Shown piece by piece: positions 10,578-21,003 of a stretch of DNA of 64,000 nucleotides. This DNA comes from Hysterangium stoloniferum (taxonomy: Eukaryota > Basidiomycota > Agaricomycetes > Hysterangiales > Hysterangiaceae). A program made the position numbers and the translations under genes. Each line of letters opens with the position of its first letter. Within the stretch, counting starts at the first letter, position 1. The stretch lies in contig WHVD01000074.1 of assembly GCA_015178975.1 (NCBI GenBank), positions 62,001 to 126,000 of the forward strand, given 5' to 3'. The notes below the pieces were generated by a model. The model was not told where the DNA came from, searched no databases, and saw only the letters and a list, made by a program, of their open reading frames with translations.

Positions 10578-11403
10578 TGTTAGGATACACACACAGGCCG
10601 GGTTTCCGGAGAAACCCGCGGGATATCCGGTAGGACTTGGCTTCAGCTTATAGGCTGCGCCCTCGCTAGATCATGTTGTCCAATTTCAAACGGATGGACG
10701 GGGATCCCGGGGAGTCCGGGCGGGGTTCGTGGGTCGTAGGTCATAAGTCGAGGGTCATGGGTCATGAGTCGTGAGTCGAGTTGGTTGAGAGAGGTAGATG
10801 CACCGGAGCCCGTGGGCTCTGACTAGTGCGAGCGATGTGAATCGAGTAAGGTTTTAGAGCGGAAAATATTATTAGATTACTGGGGGGAATCTAAGCTACT
10901 TTTCTGACTGGATTGTATGTACAACATCTGCCAGTTTATATAGACCATGGAGTGAATGACATACCAAATCCAGTAATGGCGAAACGAAACTAACAAAACA
11001 TGAAACGGGAATAGTAAACACCAAATTGGTGTTAGGAACGGAACGGAACGGAGCGGAGTCCGAATCGTGACAAAGCATAACCCATAATGGGAAACGGAGC
11101 GGGAGCGGAGTCCTAAATTGTGACAGGTCATTTGACTAAAACGGGAACGGGGCTCAATTAGAGCGGTAACGGGATTCTAAGCAGGGACCGGTGACTGATG
11201 CGTGGGATGAAGACGGACATAGACAGAGACGGAGTCCGGGGGAAGTCCGGTGACTGATATGTGTCGTAATGAGGTTGAACGTAATGAGTCTTGACATAAT
11301 GGAGTCCGGGCAGGAAATCCTATAAACAGACGATTGGTGCTTGTAGCGCGTGGGGGCGTACGGGTTAGTGCCCGGAGTCTGGCGGGATTGTCCGGTCGTA
11401 ACA
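10578..11403 (-). repeat. 5' LTR of the chromovirus
   Basis: 826 bp, TGTTAGGATACAC...GGTCGTAACA, followed by the target duplication CAGGA. Read on the minus strand, U3 runs from 11403 to about 10910 and ends in a TATATAAA box; R/U5 follows with the AGTCAGAAAA start, the palindrome GGAGCCCGTGGGCTCT and the CAGCCTATAAGCTGAAGCC motif. It is CpG-rich compared with the other LTR copies. Confidence 0.93.
10900..10942 (-). promoter_or_regulatory. Chromovirus core promoter and predicted transcript start
   Basis: The sense strand has TATATAAA (10942 to 10935) and, 33 nt downstream, AGTCAGAAAA starting at 10909. The same spacing is kept in the LTR ending at 59589 (box at 59243, AGTCAG at 59276). The start site is predicted from this spacing and from complementarity to the primer site, not measured. 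Confidence 0.6.
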
Positions 11404-12279
11404 CAGGACCTTGTTATCAATCTTGACCTCTTGTTGTGTCTCTCTGTTGCACCCACTCCTCAATCTCAAATCTCTTTATTTCTCTCTTGTAAATCCTTTA
11501 TTAGTAAATCTCTCTTTATTTGTAACATAATCCCACAGGGAATTGAACCATGAAGGTTGATTCCTTAATTTGAACTCATGTCATCTGGCCTTTGAGCAAC
11601 TGTATAGTTGCTCTTGACCATGACCAACTATTACTTATCCTTCTTCCCCCTCCCTCTATGTAATATGTATTGTACTAAGTACATTCCTGTCAAGGCTAAA
11701 TAGCTCATTGTACTATGAATTGCAAAATACAATAGGACATATTCAAAAATGTTTACAAAATAAGAATATAATAAATCAGTAAATGAATACTTTCAGATGA
11801 GATACCATATGTAGATGAAAGAAGGGACTCTGACTTTGGCACCAGAAAATTCCCTGAATCTAAAAACTCAAAGGATCCTTAGTGGATCCCTTTGAGAGTT
11901 AAACTTGTCATAAGTGCCACCCTGATCCTTTGTTGATTTTGAACCCATTAAGGATCCTACTGGGCCCTTACAGCATGTATGTATAACTCTCAAGGGGATC
12001 CATTGCATCTGTGGACCTGTATGAGGTTGGTTTTTATGCATGTACCTGGTGAGTTTATGGTTGGTATCTGGACAGCAACAGCTGGAAGGGGTTATTTTTT
12101 ACTACTAAATTACTGTACATGCACAATAACATAGTATGAGCTAATTCATTTTGTGCAGTGGTTGGATCTTGCAAGTTCATATGGACTCTGATTCTGAGAA
12201 AGATGCTTCAGGTCAACCTTTGGAGTTGTAGCACTATAATTCATATATGTATATATTAGTAAAATATATATTCAAAGTA
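11404..12279. other. Intergenic sequence without a recognised gene
   Basis: No credible coding region was seen. A cluster of GGATCC-containing motifs at about 11870-12000 (AAGGATCC, GTGGATCC, AAGGATCC) resembles a similar cluster at about 38215-38430, so a shared decayed repeat is likely. The first bases, CAGGA, are the right target duplication of the chromovirus. Confidence 0.4.
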
Positions 12280-14517
12280 CAATTGGTCAATATTTGAAGG
12301 AGCTATGATCTTCATGCAATATTCTGGGCCATGGGAAAGTGCCATGCAGGGTATTGCAACTGCTGCAAACACCTCAAAATACCCTCAAATATGCATTAAA
12401 CTACTATAAAATATATAGTTTTTTATATATTATTCTATATTAATCTGTCCACTGGGGCTTTGATAATTTACTTTAAGACTGGGTTTAATTGTTTAAAATT
12501 GTGAATTAGCCCCTTTTTTAAGAGCATATATCATTTAAAATGTTATTTTGAGTATTATCACTCAAAATATAGCTATGTATGTTTTAGCTTGAAGCCAAAA
12601 TGTATATTCACAGCAATTGTCTACTTTTGTGGCACCCACACAGTGAGATTAGTGATGTGCCAGGCCTGGCCCGAAGCCTCCAAACCATCACAGCCGGGCC
12701 AAGCCGGGCCCACTAGACAGCTCAGTGAGGGCTGAAAGCCCAGCTTGTGTTCTGGCAAAGCCTAAGCCCCAGGCTCAAGCCACGGCTTTGGGATGGCTTT
12801 GGGACAGCTTTGCCACCATCACATGTGTGAACACCATCTATGCTTTGATCCGATCAATGGCAGACATCATCGATACTTTGATCTAATCAATGGTGGACAC
12901 CATTGATACTTGATCTGTTTCTCCTGTGCTTCATATCCCCTAATACTTAAATATGCTAACTACATGACACTCTTGTTTCTACACTAGACTGAGGTAAGTG
13001 TCCAGATGTCCCTTTTTCTCATTCATTTACACATGCTTATTTGTTTGTTAGCTATATTGCTTGGTATAGGTATACAAGTATTCAACACTAGATGGAGCCA
13101 TATCTCTTGTTTTTGGGTTAAGTTTTCAACCTCACAAACCTTCCTTCTCATACAGAGTTATCCCCAGGCATGATGACAAGCAGTGGTAATGCTTGACCTA
13201 GGCACAAAGCTGTTCCATCTGCATGTGTTATTGATCCATTGAATGATGGTGAGAAACAAGTCACATCACATCATAATACCTTTGCCCTTGCCAGACAACA
13301 AGAGGAGGAGGTTGCCAAGAAGTGATGGGAGAAATCTGCAAGTGGCCCCACTCCTGTATCCACTGCATCAGTTGGACAGAAAAATGGCATTGGAGGGTTC
13401 AAATGAGACTGAGGAGGGCTGGGATCATCTGGTAGAGGATGTCAATGCAGGGATTGAAGGTGCTGTCCTCAATATGGAAGGTAATGATGATGATGATGAT
13501 GATATTGTTGTTATTACTGACATCAACTAAAGTATATGTATATGTATATATATTGCAATAAGCCATGACATTGTTATTACTGACATCAACTAGAGTATAT
13601 GCTACACATATATGTACATGTCGCAATAAGCCCTGAGTTAAGCCCAAGCTCTCCTCTATGGCCTGGCCTGAGAATATGCCAGGCCCAGGCACCCGGCTTT
13701 CAGGCCAAGCCAGGCCGGCACATCACTAAGTGAGATTCAATGTTGGAGTTTGAAAGATTTTTGAGCATCAACAGTCAACCTCTGCAATTCCTGAGCCAAA
13801 CCACAGTACTGTACAGTATATCTTTTGGTAACACTCTGATCAGCTTCTCTATTCATCTAGTGTTATTGAATACCATTTCTTTCCAGTTATTCTACACTTC
13901 TGTGAGAGTTTTGGGAATCTCTTGCTTTGGAAAGGTACCATCCTTTCTATCAGATAGCTGTCTCTGTTTCTTCTTTTTTAATAGCTTACTCTTAGGTTGG
14001 GGGCTGATAGATCAAGACTATTAAGTTGGAACTACATCTGCAAGATTCTAGTTTGCTATAGCCTTGTAGCTCTTTCACTTATACAGTGTGAGTGGCTTAA
14101 ACTCCAGACTCTAAGGTGTAGGTTTAGTGTTTATCTGCTTTGGTCACTCCTGTAGCAACAGATTACATTTTAATACCAGTCAGGGATACATATACAGTAT
14201 ATAAGTTTTAAATCCTTATACTATCTTGCAGTGAATTCCCTGCTGGTAAAATCTCATATCAGTCAAGAAGTACCATCTGTGGACACTCTGGATTCCTGTG
14301 GATGTGTACTTTGGAACTCTTGGCTTACTGGATCATTAAACTGCTTACTGGACTTCCTGAAATTTATTCAGTTATTCCTCTTATTTTGGAATTGTCTGTG
14401 ATGTGATTTGGATTTTAAAAATAACCAAAAGGATTTCCTATCAATAATGAACTAATTATTCTGTATTAAATAATTGAGTATAGCTTGTACCTTCCTGTTA
14501 AGTGCAGTGTTGGGAAC
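12280..14517 (+). repeat. Interspersed repeat R1, copy split by a hAT element
   Basis: The segments 12280-12649 and 13729-14517 match, as one continuous sequence, the copy at about 62620-63300; the left segment also matches the inverse of 47252-47670. Hallmarks are a GTTTAAAATTGTGAATTAGCC stretch and GGCACC/GCGGCAC boxes. In this copy former CGs are TG or CA. No coding capacity or clear termini were identified, so its class is unknown. Confidence 0.7.
12650..13728. mobile_element. Non-autonomous hAT element
   Basis: A 1079-bp element with terminal inverted repeats TAGTGATGTGCC and GC-rich subterminal GGCCTGGC/CCGGGCC repeats, flanked by a perfect 8-bp duplication AGTGAGAT (12642-12649 and 13729-13736). 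The paralogous repeat at 62.8 kb preserves the empty site, with a single AGTGAGAT. The 8-bp duplication and TIR identify the hAT superfamily. The interior (for example 13243-13530) has a short open frame with an acidic Asp run but no recognisable transposase domain, so it must have moved in trans. Confidence 0.9.
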
Positions 14518-14795
14518 TTATTCTGAGACTATCAGAAAGTGACTGGGAACTTGGAAAGTGACTGGGAACTTGGAAAGTGACTGGGAACTTGGAAAGTGAC
14601 TGGGAACTTGGAAAGTGACTGGGAACTTGGAAAGTGACTGGGAACTTGGAAAGTGACTGGGAACTTGGAAAGTGACTGGGAACTTGGAAAGTGACTGGGA
14701 ACTTGGAAAGTGACTGGGAACTTGGAAAGTGACTGGGAACTCGGAAACTTCCAAATAGGGTCAGGATGTTGGCTTCAGCTTATGTGCTGCACCTC
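14518..14795 (-). repeat. Second-family LTR fragment containing a 19-bp minisatellite
   Basis: It starts TGTTGGGAACTTATTC and matches the inverse of the LTR end at about 24740-24838, including the shared GGCTTCAGCTTATGTGCTG motif near 14771. About 11 tandem units of GAACTTGGAAAGTGACTGG occupy about 14529-14747. The right side is cut by the LTR that starts at 14796. Confidence 0.75.
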
Positions 14796-15683
14796 TGTTA
14801 AGGGTCATATGTGGAGCTTATCAGAGGGTTTCCAGAGAAACCTGTGGGAAAGCCAGTAGGACTTGGCTTCAGCTTATAGGCTGTGCCCTCATGAGATTGT
14901 GTCATCCAATTTCAGATGGGTGGATGGGAATCCCAGGAAGTCCAGGAGTAGTTGGTGGGTTGTGAGGTTGGAGGGTTGACTGCGGGAATCCTGCAGAGGT
15001 TGAGGGGTCGGGCAGAGTTGAATCTGAAGTTGAGTGATAGATGGGTCGGAGCCTGTGGGCTCTGATGAGGTAAATAGTGGTGTGTTTCAAAGAGGAGATT
15101 AGAGTGGAAAATGTACTGAGATTACTGGGGAGAATCTAAGCTAATTTTCTGACTGGATTGTACAGATGTACAACATCTGCCAGACTACATAGACTGTGGA
15201 ATGTATAACATACCAAATCCAGTAATAATGAAATCTAAACTAGTAATCATGAAACAAGATAAGTAACCACCAAACTTGGTGTTAGGAATGGAGTCCAAAA
15301 CGTGACAGGTCATTAGACCATAATGGGAATGGGGTGGGAGTGGAGGACAGGTCATTAGACCATAACAGGAATGGGGTGGGAGTGGAGTCTGAAACATGAC
15401 AGGTCATTTGACCATAACGGGAATGGGGCTCAGTTAGAGAGCTGTCAGGTTTTCTGAGAGGAGTCCAGTGACTGGTGCATGGGACAGGGTCAGAGATAGA
15501 CAGGAGCAGATTTTGGTGGGTATTCCAGTGACTGATACATGAAGTAATGAAGGTTGAGTATGGACAGGTCTGACGTCCAGAGTCCAGCAGGTATTCCAGC
15601 AAACTGATGACTGGTGCATGTAGGGTGTGGGTGCATATACATAAGTTAGTGCCCGGAGTCTGGTGGGTTTTCTGGCCATAACA
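14796..15683 (-). repeat. 3' LTR of chromovirus copy 2
   Basis: 888 bp, TGTTAAGGGTCAT...TGGCCATAACA, followed by the same internal sequence (GTATCCTCCCTTTATGCC) as in the full-length element. All LTR landmarks are present, but most CpGs have become TpG/CpA, so this copy has been exposed longer than the one at 10578. Confidence 0.88.
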
Positions 15684-15876
15684 GTATCCTCCCTTTATGC
15701 CAAAGTCCCAAAGAGGCTCTAGAACTTGATAAGGTTTTGTTGGTGTGTCAGAAAGTCATGTCAGTTACATGCATGTGTGAAAGAGTCATGTGATCTGGAA
15801 GGTAAGGTTCAGATGCAACGAGCCTATATAAAAAATAAAAATAAAAATTTCTTCTTCTTTATTACCCCCATCATCA

Positions 15877-16828
15877 ATGGGTCCAAAGCCAATGCCACAC
15901 AAACCAATGCCCACTGCTGGGCCCTCCATGGGCACTCTGTATTGGGCTCCACTCACCACTGCCCAAATCCTGGTGCAGCAGGAGGAGCAGTGCTGACAAC
16001 GAGAGGAGGTGGAGAGAAAGGCCAAGGAGGCCGAGGAGGAGTTGCACAGGGAGTACCAGGTGGCACTGGTCACAGAAAAAGAGGCTGAGGAGCAGAGGAA
16101 GAGGGATGAGGAGGAGGCTGTGTGGGTTGCCATGGAACAAGCCAAGGCAGCTGCAGAGAGGGCCACAGTTGCCACAGGTAAAGTAAGTCTTGGTGATCCA
16201 CAAAGTCGAATTTACTGATTCTGCCTTTTTAGCACAAAGCGGTAGAGGTCAAGTTGGAATCCGAGGGGGAGCTGGAGAGCCCCCAAAAGGTAGGTCTCAG
16301 GTCTGTGGGGTATTCCGGGGACTAACCACATCAACAGAAGACAAGCAAAACAGCTCCAGTTCACCTGCAGGTGAAAAATGATCCACAGTGCTCCAGTTGT
16401 AATGACCGGAACACTGATTGCCATCGGAAATCTGGGCAGGGACCAGGCTGTGTGTGCACCTCAAAGTGAGGTGCTCACTTGTTCATGAGCCCACGGGGTC
16501 TGTGGCACAGGAAGCGAGTGGGTCAGACAGGCCCACAGGCTTGGAGGAGGTCTTGGGATGGATAGCTGTGGGCATAGAGGCCCAGAATGAGTTGCTTGAG
16601 AAGAGCAACTGGGTGCAGATAGTTATAGCCAAAAATCTCCATGGGCTCCACAGGGAGTTCTGGCCCTTTTTGGCAGAGTATGGTGGGTATGTCTATGTTG
16701 AGCCACAGGATGGGAGTTCCGAGGCCTCTGGTTTGGATGAGGATGGGGTCCCTGCAGAGATACTGTAGCAGAGCTCCCACAGGAGATTGCTGAGGTTGGG
16801 CAGAAGCATAGCCCCATAAATGTAGGCT
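15877..16828 (+). pseudogene. Antisense accessory gene, copy 2 (decayed)
   Basis: The three-exon structure of copy 1 is retained: 15877-16182, 16233-16289 and 16338-16828, with introns GTAAGT...TTTTTAG and GTAGGT...CAACAG. The protein again starts MGPKP and has the Glu/Ala-rich coiled-coil region. The CSSCNDRNTDC half of the cysteine motif is kept, but the second half and the tail are broken by frameshifts, and exon 1 has a stop near 15994. The TATA context at about 15823 is preserved. Confidence 0.75.
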
Positions 16829-16979
16829 GAAGTAATAATGAATTTTAAAAAAAAAATAAAAGTAAAATGTGAAAAGCATAAAAGTCCATGGGAAGATCCA
16901 CTAGGACTTGAAGACATGTCAGAAACCTGTAAAAGCAAAGAGAGACATAGGGCAACAGGGAAAAAATGAGAATGAATTC

Positions 16980-19270
16980 AACATAACACAGGGTCTGTGG
17001 AGTGTGGTTATAGAGAGGATAGTGGTCCGGGTTTGAGTGGGTAAGCTCTGTGAAAGTCAGTAACAATCTCTGTGGCATTACCAAGTTCTGTGGCCAAAAT
17101 CCATGAAGTCTCTTTGTCAATGCCCTCGTAACCTGCCCACTTGACCAAGTAAAGCAGTTTACAAGTGTGTCAATGCTTATCAATTTTTGAATTTAAAATT
17201 TGTGAGATTAAAACTCAGGTTCTCTGTCAATAATGACTGGAGGAGGCAGAGATTGCACATGATCCAGGATAGTGTTAGCAGTACAAGGTTCTAGCATAGA
17301 AACATGAAATACTGGGTGTACCACATGCATGCTATCTGGAAGCTGTAGGGTCCATGAAACTGAACCTACTTGTGCTATTATTTCAAATGGACCTAAATAT
17401 TTTTCAGCAAGTTTCTTTGATGGATGGGTAGTCTGGAAGAATTGAGCTTTGACAAAAACACAATCACTGATTTTGAAGTTGGGTGGTGGAATCCGGTTTT
17501 TGTCCACTAAACACTGATATTGCTCTTGGGTGGACATTATTGCAGTCCGGAGTTCCTTGTGGAGTTTGTGGAGGTCCATGACAAACTCTTGAGCATGGGT
17601 GGAGGTGAGATTTCATTCTGGGTGTACTGTAATATTTGGATTGTACCCTTTATTTGCAAAGAATGGGGAATGCCAGTAGTGGCTGAAGGTGCATTGTCAT
17701 AAGCAAATTCTGCAAGTGGAAACAGGGATTTCCAATTGTCCTGTTGATAGTTGCAATATACACAGAGATATTGTTCCAATGTTTGATTGACATGCTCAGT
17801 TTGTCCATCAACTTCTGGGTGATATCTGGACATGAAGTGTAATTTCATGTCCAAGCATTTCGTGAGGGATCTAAAGAAGTGAGATACAAATTCTGATCCT
17901 CAATTGGAAGTTATGTGGGATGGAACTCCATGCTTGGAAAATACGTGGATAATAAAAGGTTCTGCTAACTGCACAGGTGTAATGGTATCATGTGTGGGAA
18001 TGAATATACCTTGTTTTGAGAATCTGTCAATAATGACTAGAATGGCAGAAAAGCCTTCAGAGTCCAGTAGGTGTTCAATGAAATCCATAGGGATGGAATT
18101 CCACAGATGTTCTGGTACTGGGAGTTGTTTCAGAAGGCTGTATGGCTTGTGATGCTGTGATTTAGAGTGTGGACAAGTAATGCAAGATTTACAATAGTGC
18201 TTAATGAAGTCTCAGAGTCTGGGCCAAGTGTATTCTCTTCTTATTAATGATAGAGTTTTGTTGAACCTGAAATGTCCTGGGAGTGGATGGTTGTGCTGTA
18301 CTGGAGGTGGAGGCTGGTGGAGTCCAGTACATATATACAATTTTTTTTCAAGTCTAATGAAACCATGCTGGTCGAGAGACCACTGGGGTTGACCAGGATC
18401 CACAGGGTTGTCAAAGTGTGCTTTAGTTATCAGGTCTAGCAGAATTGATGATAGAATATCTTGATGTAACTTCTCAATATCCATAATGATAATTCCATGG
18501 ATGATGGGATGGATGAGGAAAGTCACACAGACTGATGCCATAAGCTGCTGATTCATGAAAATAGGTTTCAAGTTGTGCAGGTTTACTGTGGCATAGTTGT
18601 TGCTCCTCTCTTTAGGATAGACATCCCATTATCTAGTTAAAGTGTTGGGTTTGCCACCAAGGCAACTGGATCGAAAGCGGATAATCATATTGAAGGCTGA
18701 TACATAGGTGTTCAGACCAGTGGGCTGGCCAATGGGTCAAAAGTTTCGTAGTAGAAAAGTATTCCAGGTTTTTGTGATCTGTTACAATGTCAATCAGAAT
18801 TCCTGAGACTTCCAAATAGTGTCACCACATTTTGGAAGCTGAAAAAAAATGCTAGGAGTTCCTTGTCATGAACATCATAATTGAGCTCTGCTCTGGTGAA
18901 AGTTCAGGAAAGAAAAGCCATGGGGTGGACTTCTCCATTGAAGTCCTGGATAGACAGAATGGCTCCAAGTGCATAGTCCGAGCCATCCATCTCAACAATG
19001 AGTGGAAAGTCCAGTTTCCAATACAACAGAATTGGAGCTGAAGAAAAAGAATCTTTTAAAAGATTGAAAGCTTTTTGACATTTATCATTAAAATTCCATG
19101 GAGTATCCTTGTGCGTAAGACAGGTAAGGGGAACCATGATGTCGGAATATCCACAGATAAACCATCAGTAAAAATTGGCAAAGCCGAGGAAAGATTGTAT
19201 ATCTTTGACTTTTCTGGGTTCTGGCCAATCTTTGATGACTTGTACTTTGGTTTTGTCCATGTGGAGTCTG
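16980..19270 (-). pseudogene. Chromovirus pol remnant, copy 2
   Basis: Broken frames match pol from the reverse transcriptase C-terminal part (near 19270) through RNase H (VEMDGSDYALGAILSI near 18985), the integrase zinc-binding and core domains (MDFIEHLLDSEGFSA near 18080) and the chromodomain tail (about 17000-17220). It shares with copy 1 a TGA right after the integrase (17613-17615). Multiple stops and indels make it non-functional. Confidence 0.85.
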
Positions 19271-20497
19271 TTTTCTGGAAATCCCTCTTCCATACAAATT
19301 GCCATAATACATTATTGGCTGCATATGAACCTAGACTCTGGAACAAGGAACAAGGATAAATGGATAAAATGAGTACTTGTAGCCCATGCAATGACTCTTC
19401 TTATTCTGAAACAATCCTACACCCAATTATCCCCTGATGGCCCACCTTTTGAGGAGCTTCCCCGAGATAATGACTATTTCAAGACCTACTGGGCATATAC
19501 AGCATAGCCAGGTACCACCATTTCCTGCCATAGATGTTGACAAAGAAGCCATTGGATTACTTGAACATGAAATGTTTGAGACTTCATAAGCAGCAAGGCC
19601 TGCCAGCTTTCAACAATGGGGATTGGATGCAGGTAATCATCAGAATAGATGGAGTCCATATCCTTTTGTTCCCTACTCTTGGAATGAATGTGATATTCCT
19701 GAACCAGAGGAGATTGAATATCAGGTATTTTACTATGAATTTCAAAATCTGATATAGATTAATGCTCATACTTTCATGTAGCATGGGCCAGAATTTAGTG
19801 AAGGCATTAAACCAGACACTCAAGAATCTCACATTTTCCTCTAAATAGATGAAAACCCCAACCAGCTCAGAAGTGCAAAGCAGAGGGAATGTTTGAGGCA
19901 GCTTGTTTGAGAAGCAGTCTGAAAGAATACTCAGAAAATGACCCAGGCTGAATTATAAAGAGATTTGAAGGTATAAAATGTTTTAATGCAAATAAAAGAG
20001 CTTTCTGTATATAATTTTTATTCTAAGAGCATATAACACAATATAGAACATTTCACACATAGTATTTGACATTTTTTAGAGCCTCTGTCATCCACAAGTA
20101 AAATTGTTTCAGTGTCGCTGCACTTCCTAATTAGGAAAGTAACTGTTGCAACATACCAGTTTTTGCTGTAAACCTAGAACCCATGTCATTTAGAAGTTAC
20201 ATTTTGTTATTTTAGACTTCAATAAGTTCATTTGAGAATTAATACTACTCTCAAGGAAGGGCTAAAACTAAGGATGTGCCGATTAAAGTGGTGCCACAAG
20301 GTATATTTCACGAGGAAAATGTACACTAGATGTAACAGTTCTCATGTTTTGATGATCTAATGTCAAATATTATATTATTTTGCTAGTTTTCAATACAAAA
20401 TTGGTAAAGTATCTACTTATTTTGAAAAAAGAAACATGTCGCGGCACTTGCGCGGCACTTTCCTTTCGAATATTTCCGAGTATTCTTGCGCTCCCCT
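19271..20497. other. Intergenic sequence, no gene recognised
   Basis: Unique-looking AT-rich sequence with no credible coding region. Near 20437-20475 GCGGCAC boxes like those of repeat R1 appear, and CpG becomes frequent from there, marking the transition into the kinase gene island. Confidence 0.4.
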
Positions 20498-20703
20498 TGT
20501 TGACTTTTCTGGGATTTCGGGTTAGCGACGGATTGCGAGCATTAGGGCTCGGGTCGCAGCATTGGGGATTCACCGCGTACTATGGGTTACATAAGGTCTA
20601 TTTGTACTTATTTAGTCCTTATCCGTTTACAACGAGTACTGCCACCTCACTCAGACAAACGGAAAGTTATACGGTCTAGGAACAGCACCACGAAAACTTA
20701 ACA
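20498..20703 (-). mobile_element. Solo LTR of a TRIM-like family
   Basis: 206 bp, TGTTGACTTTTC...AAAACTTAACA, with a perfect 5-bp duplication CCCCT (20493-20497 and 20704-20708). It is the inverse of the LTRs of the TRIM at 38859-39779 and of the LTR at 47051-47246. CpGs are intact here while those copies show TG/CA at the same sites. It lies about 300 bp upstream of the kinase-like gene. Confidence 0.85.
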
Positions 20704-21003
20704 CCCCTTACGTAGTGCAAACAACTGTAAGAATTTTTGCCGAACTATTCCAGTGTAGTGACAGACTAGGCAAAACAAGAGCCAACGTGATCGATTTACG
20801 AGTACAAAATCACAGTTTCCGGGAAATCCAGTTTTTCGGCGCTGAAAGGACTGTAACCATGGTCAGTCACGCGTGACATCTTTCTCAACTTCAACAACAC
20901 ACAGCTAAAGGGAAGGAAGAAAGTGTTTTAAGTGCTCGTAAGTGCCACGATTATTGATACACCTGGTTTTATTGGTTAAATTGCGGACGGATGGACTCCA
21001 CCA

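Larger units (their letters stand above)
2232..11403 (-). mobile_element. Full-length Ty3 chromovirus with antisense accessory gene
   Basis: The element starts TGTTAGGATACAC and ends GGTCGTAACA, and it is flanked by a perfect 5-bp duplication CAGGA (2227-2231 and 11404-11408). Both LTRs are 826 bp once the nested insertion at 2812-3869 is removed. In order on the minus strand come the 5' LTR, a self-priming-type primer site, gag, pol (protease, reverse transcriptase, RNase H, integrase, chromodomain), then an oppositely oriented gene, a polypurine tract and the 3' LTR. Without the nested LTR and its duplication the element is about 8.1 kb. Gag and pol carry three in-frame nonsense codons, so this copy is probably not autonomous, but it is the best-preserved member here. 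Many LTR differences are at CpG sites, so LTR divergence would overestimate its age. Confidence 0.93.
15684..19270 (-). mobile_element. Truncated chromovirus copy 2 (internal part)
   Basis: Sequence collinear with 4121-7790 of the full-length element: polypurine tract, antisense gene, then pol read on the minus strand as far back as the reverse transcriptase. Similarity stops abruptly near 19270, so gag, the N-terminal half of pol and the 5' LTR are missing. Confidence 0.85.

Noticed and set aside
14529-14747. Regular repeats considered as a CRISPR array
   Set aside because: Head-to-tail 19-bp units without spacers in a eukaryotic LTR; this is a minisatellite. No CRISPR arrays were seen anywhere.
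14518-14754. 78-codon frame of SKFPVTFQVPSHFPSSQ-type repeats
   Set aside because: Translation of the 19-bp minisatellite inside an LTR.
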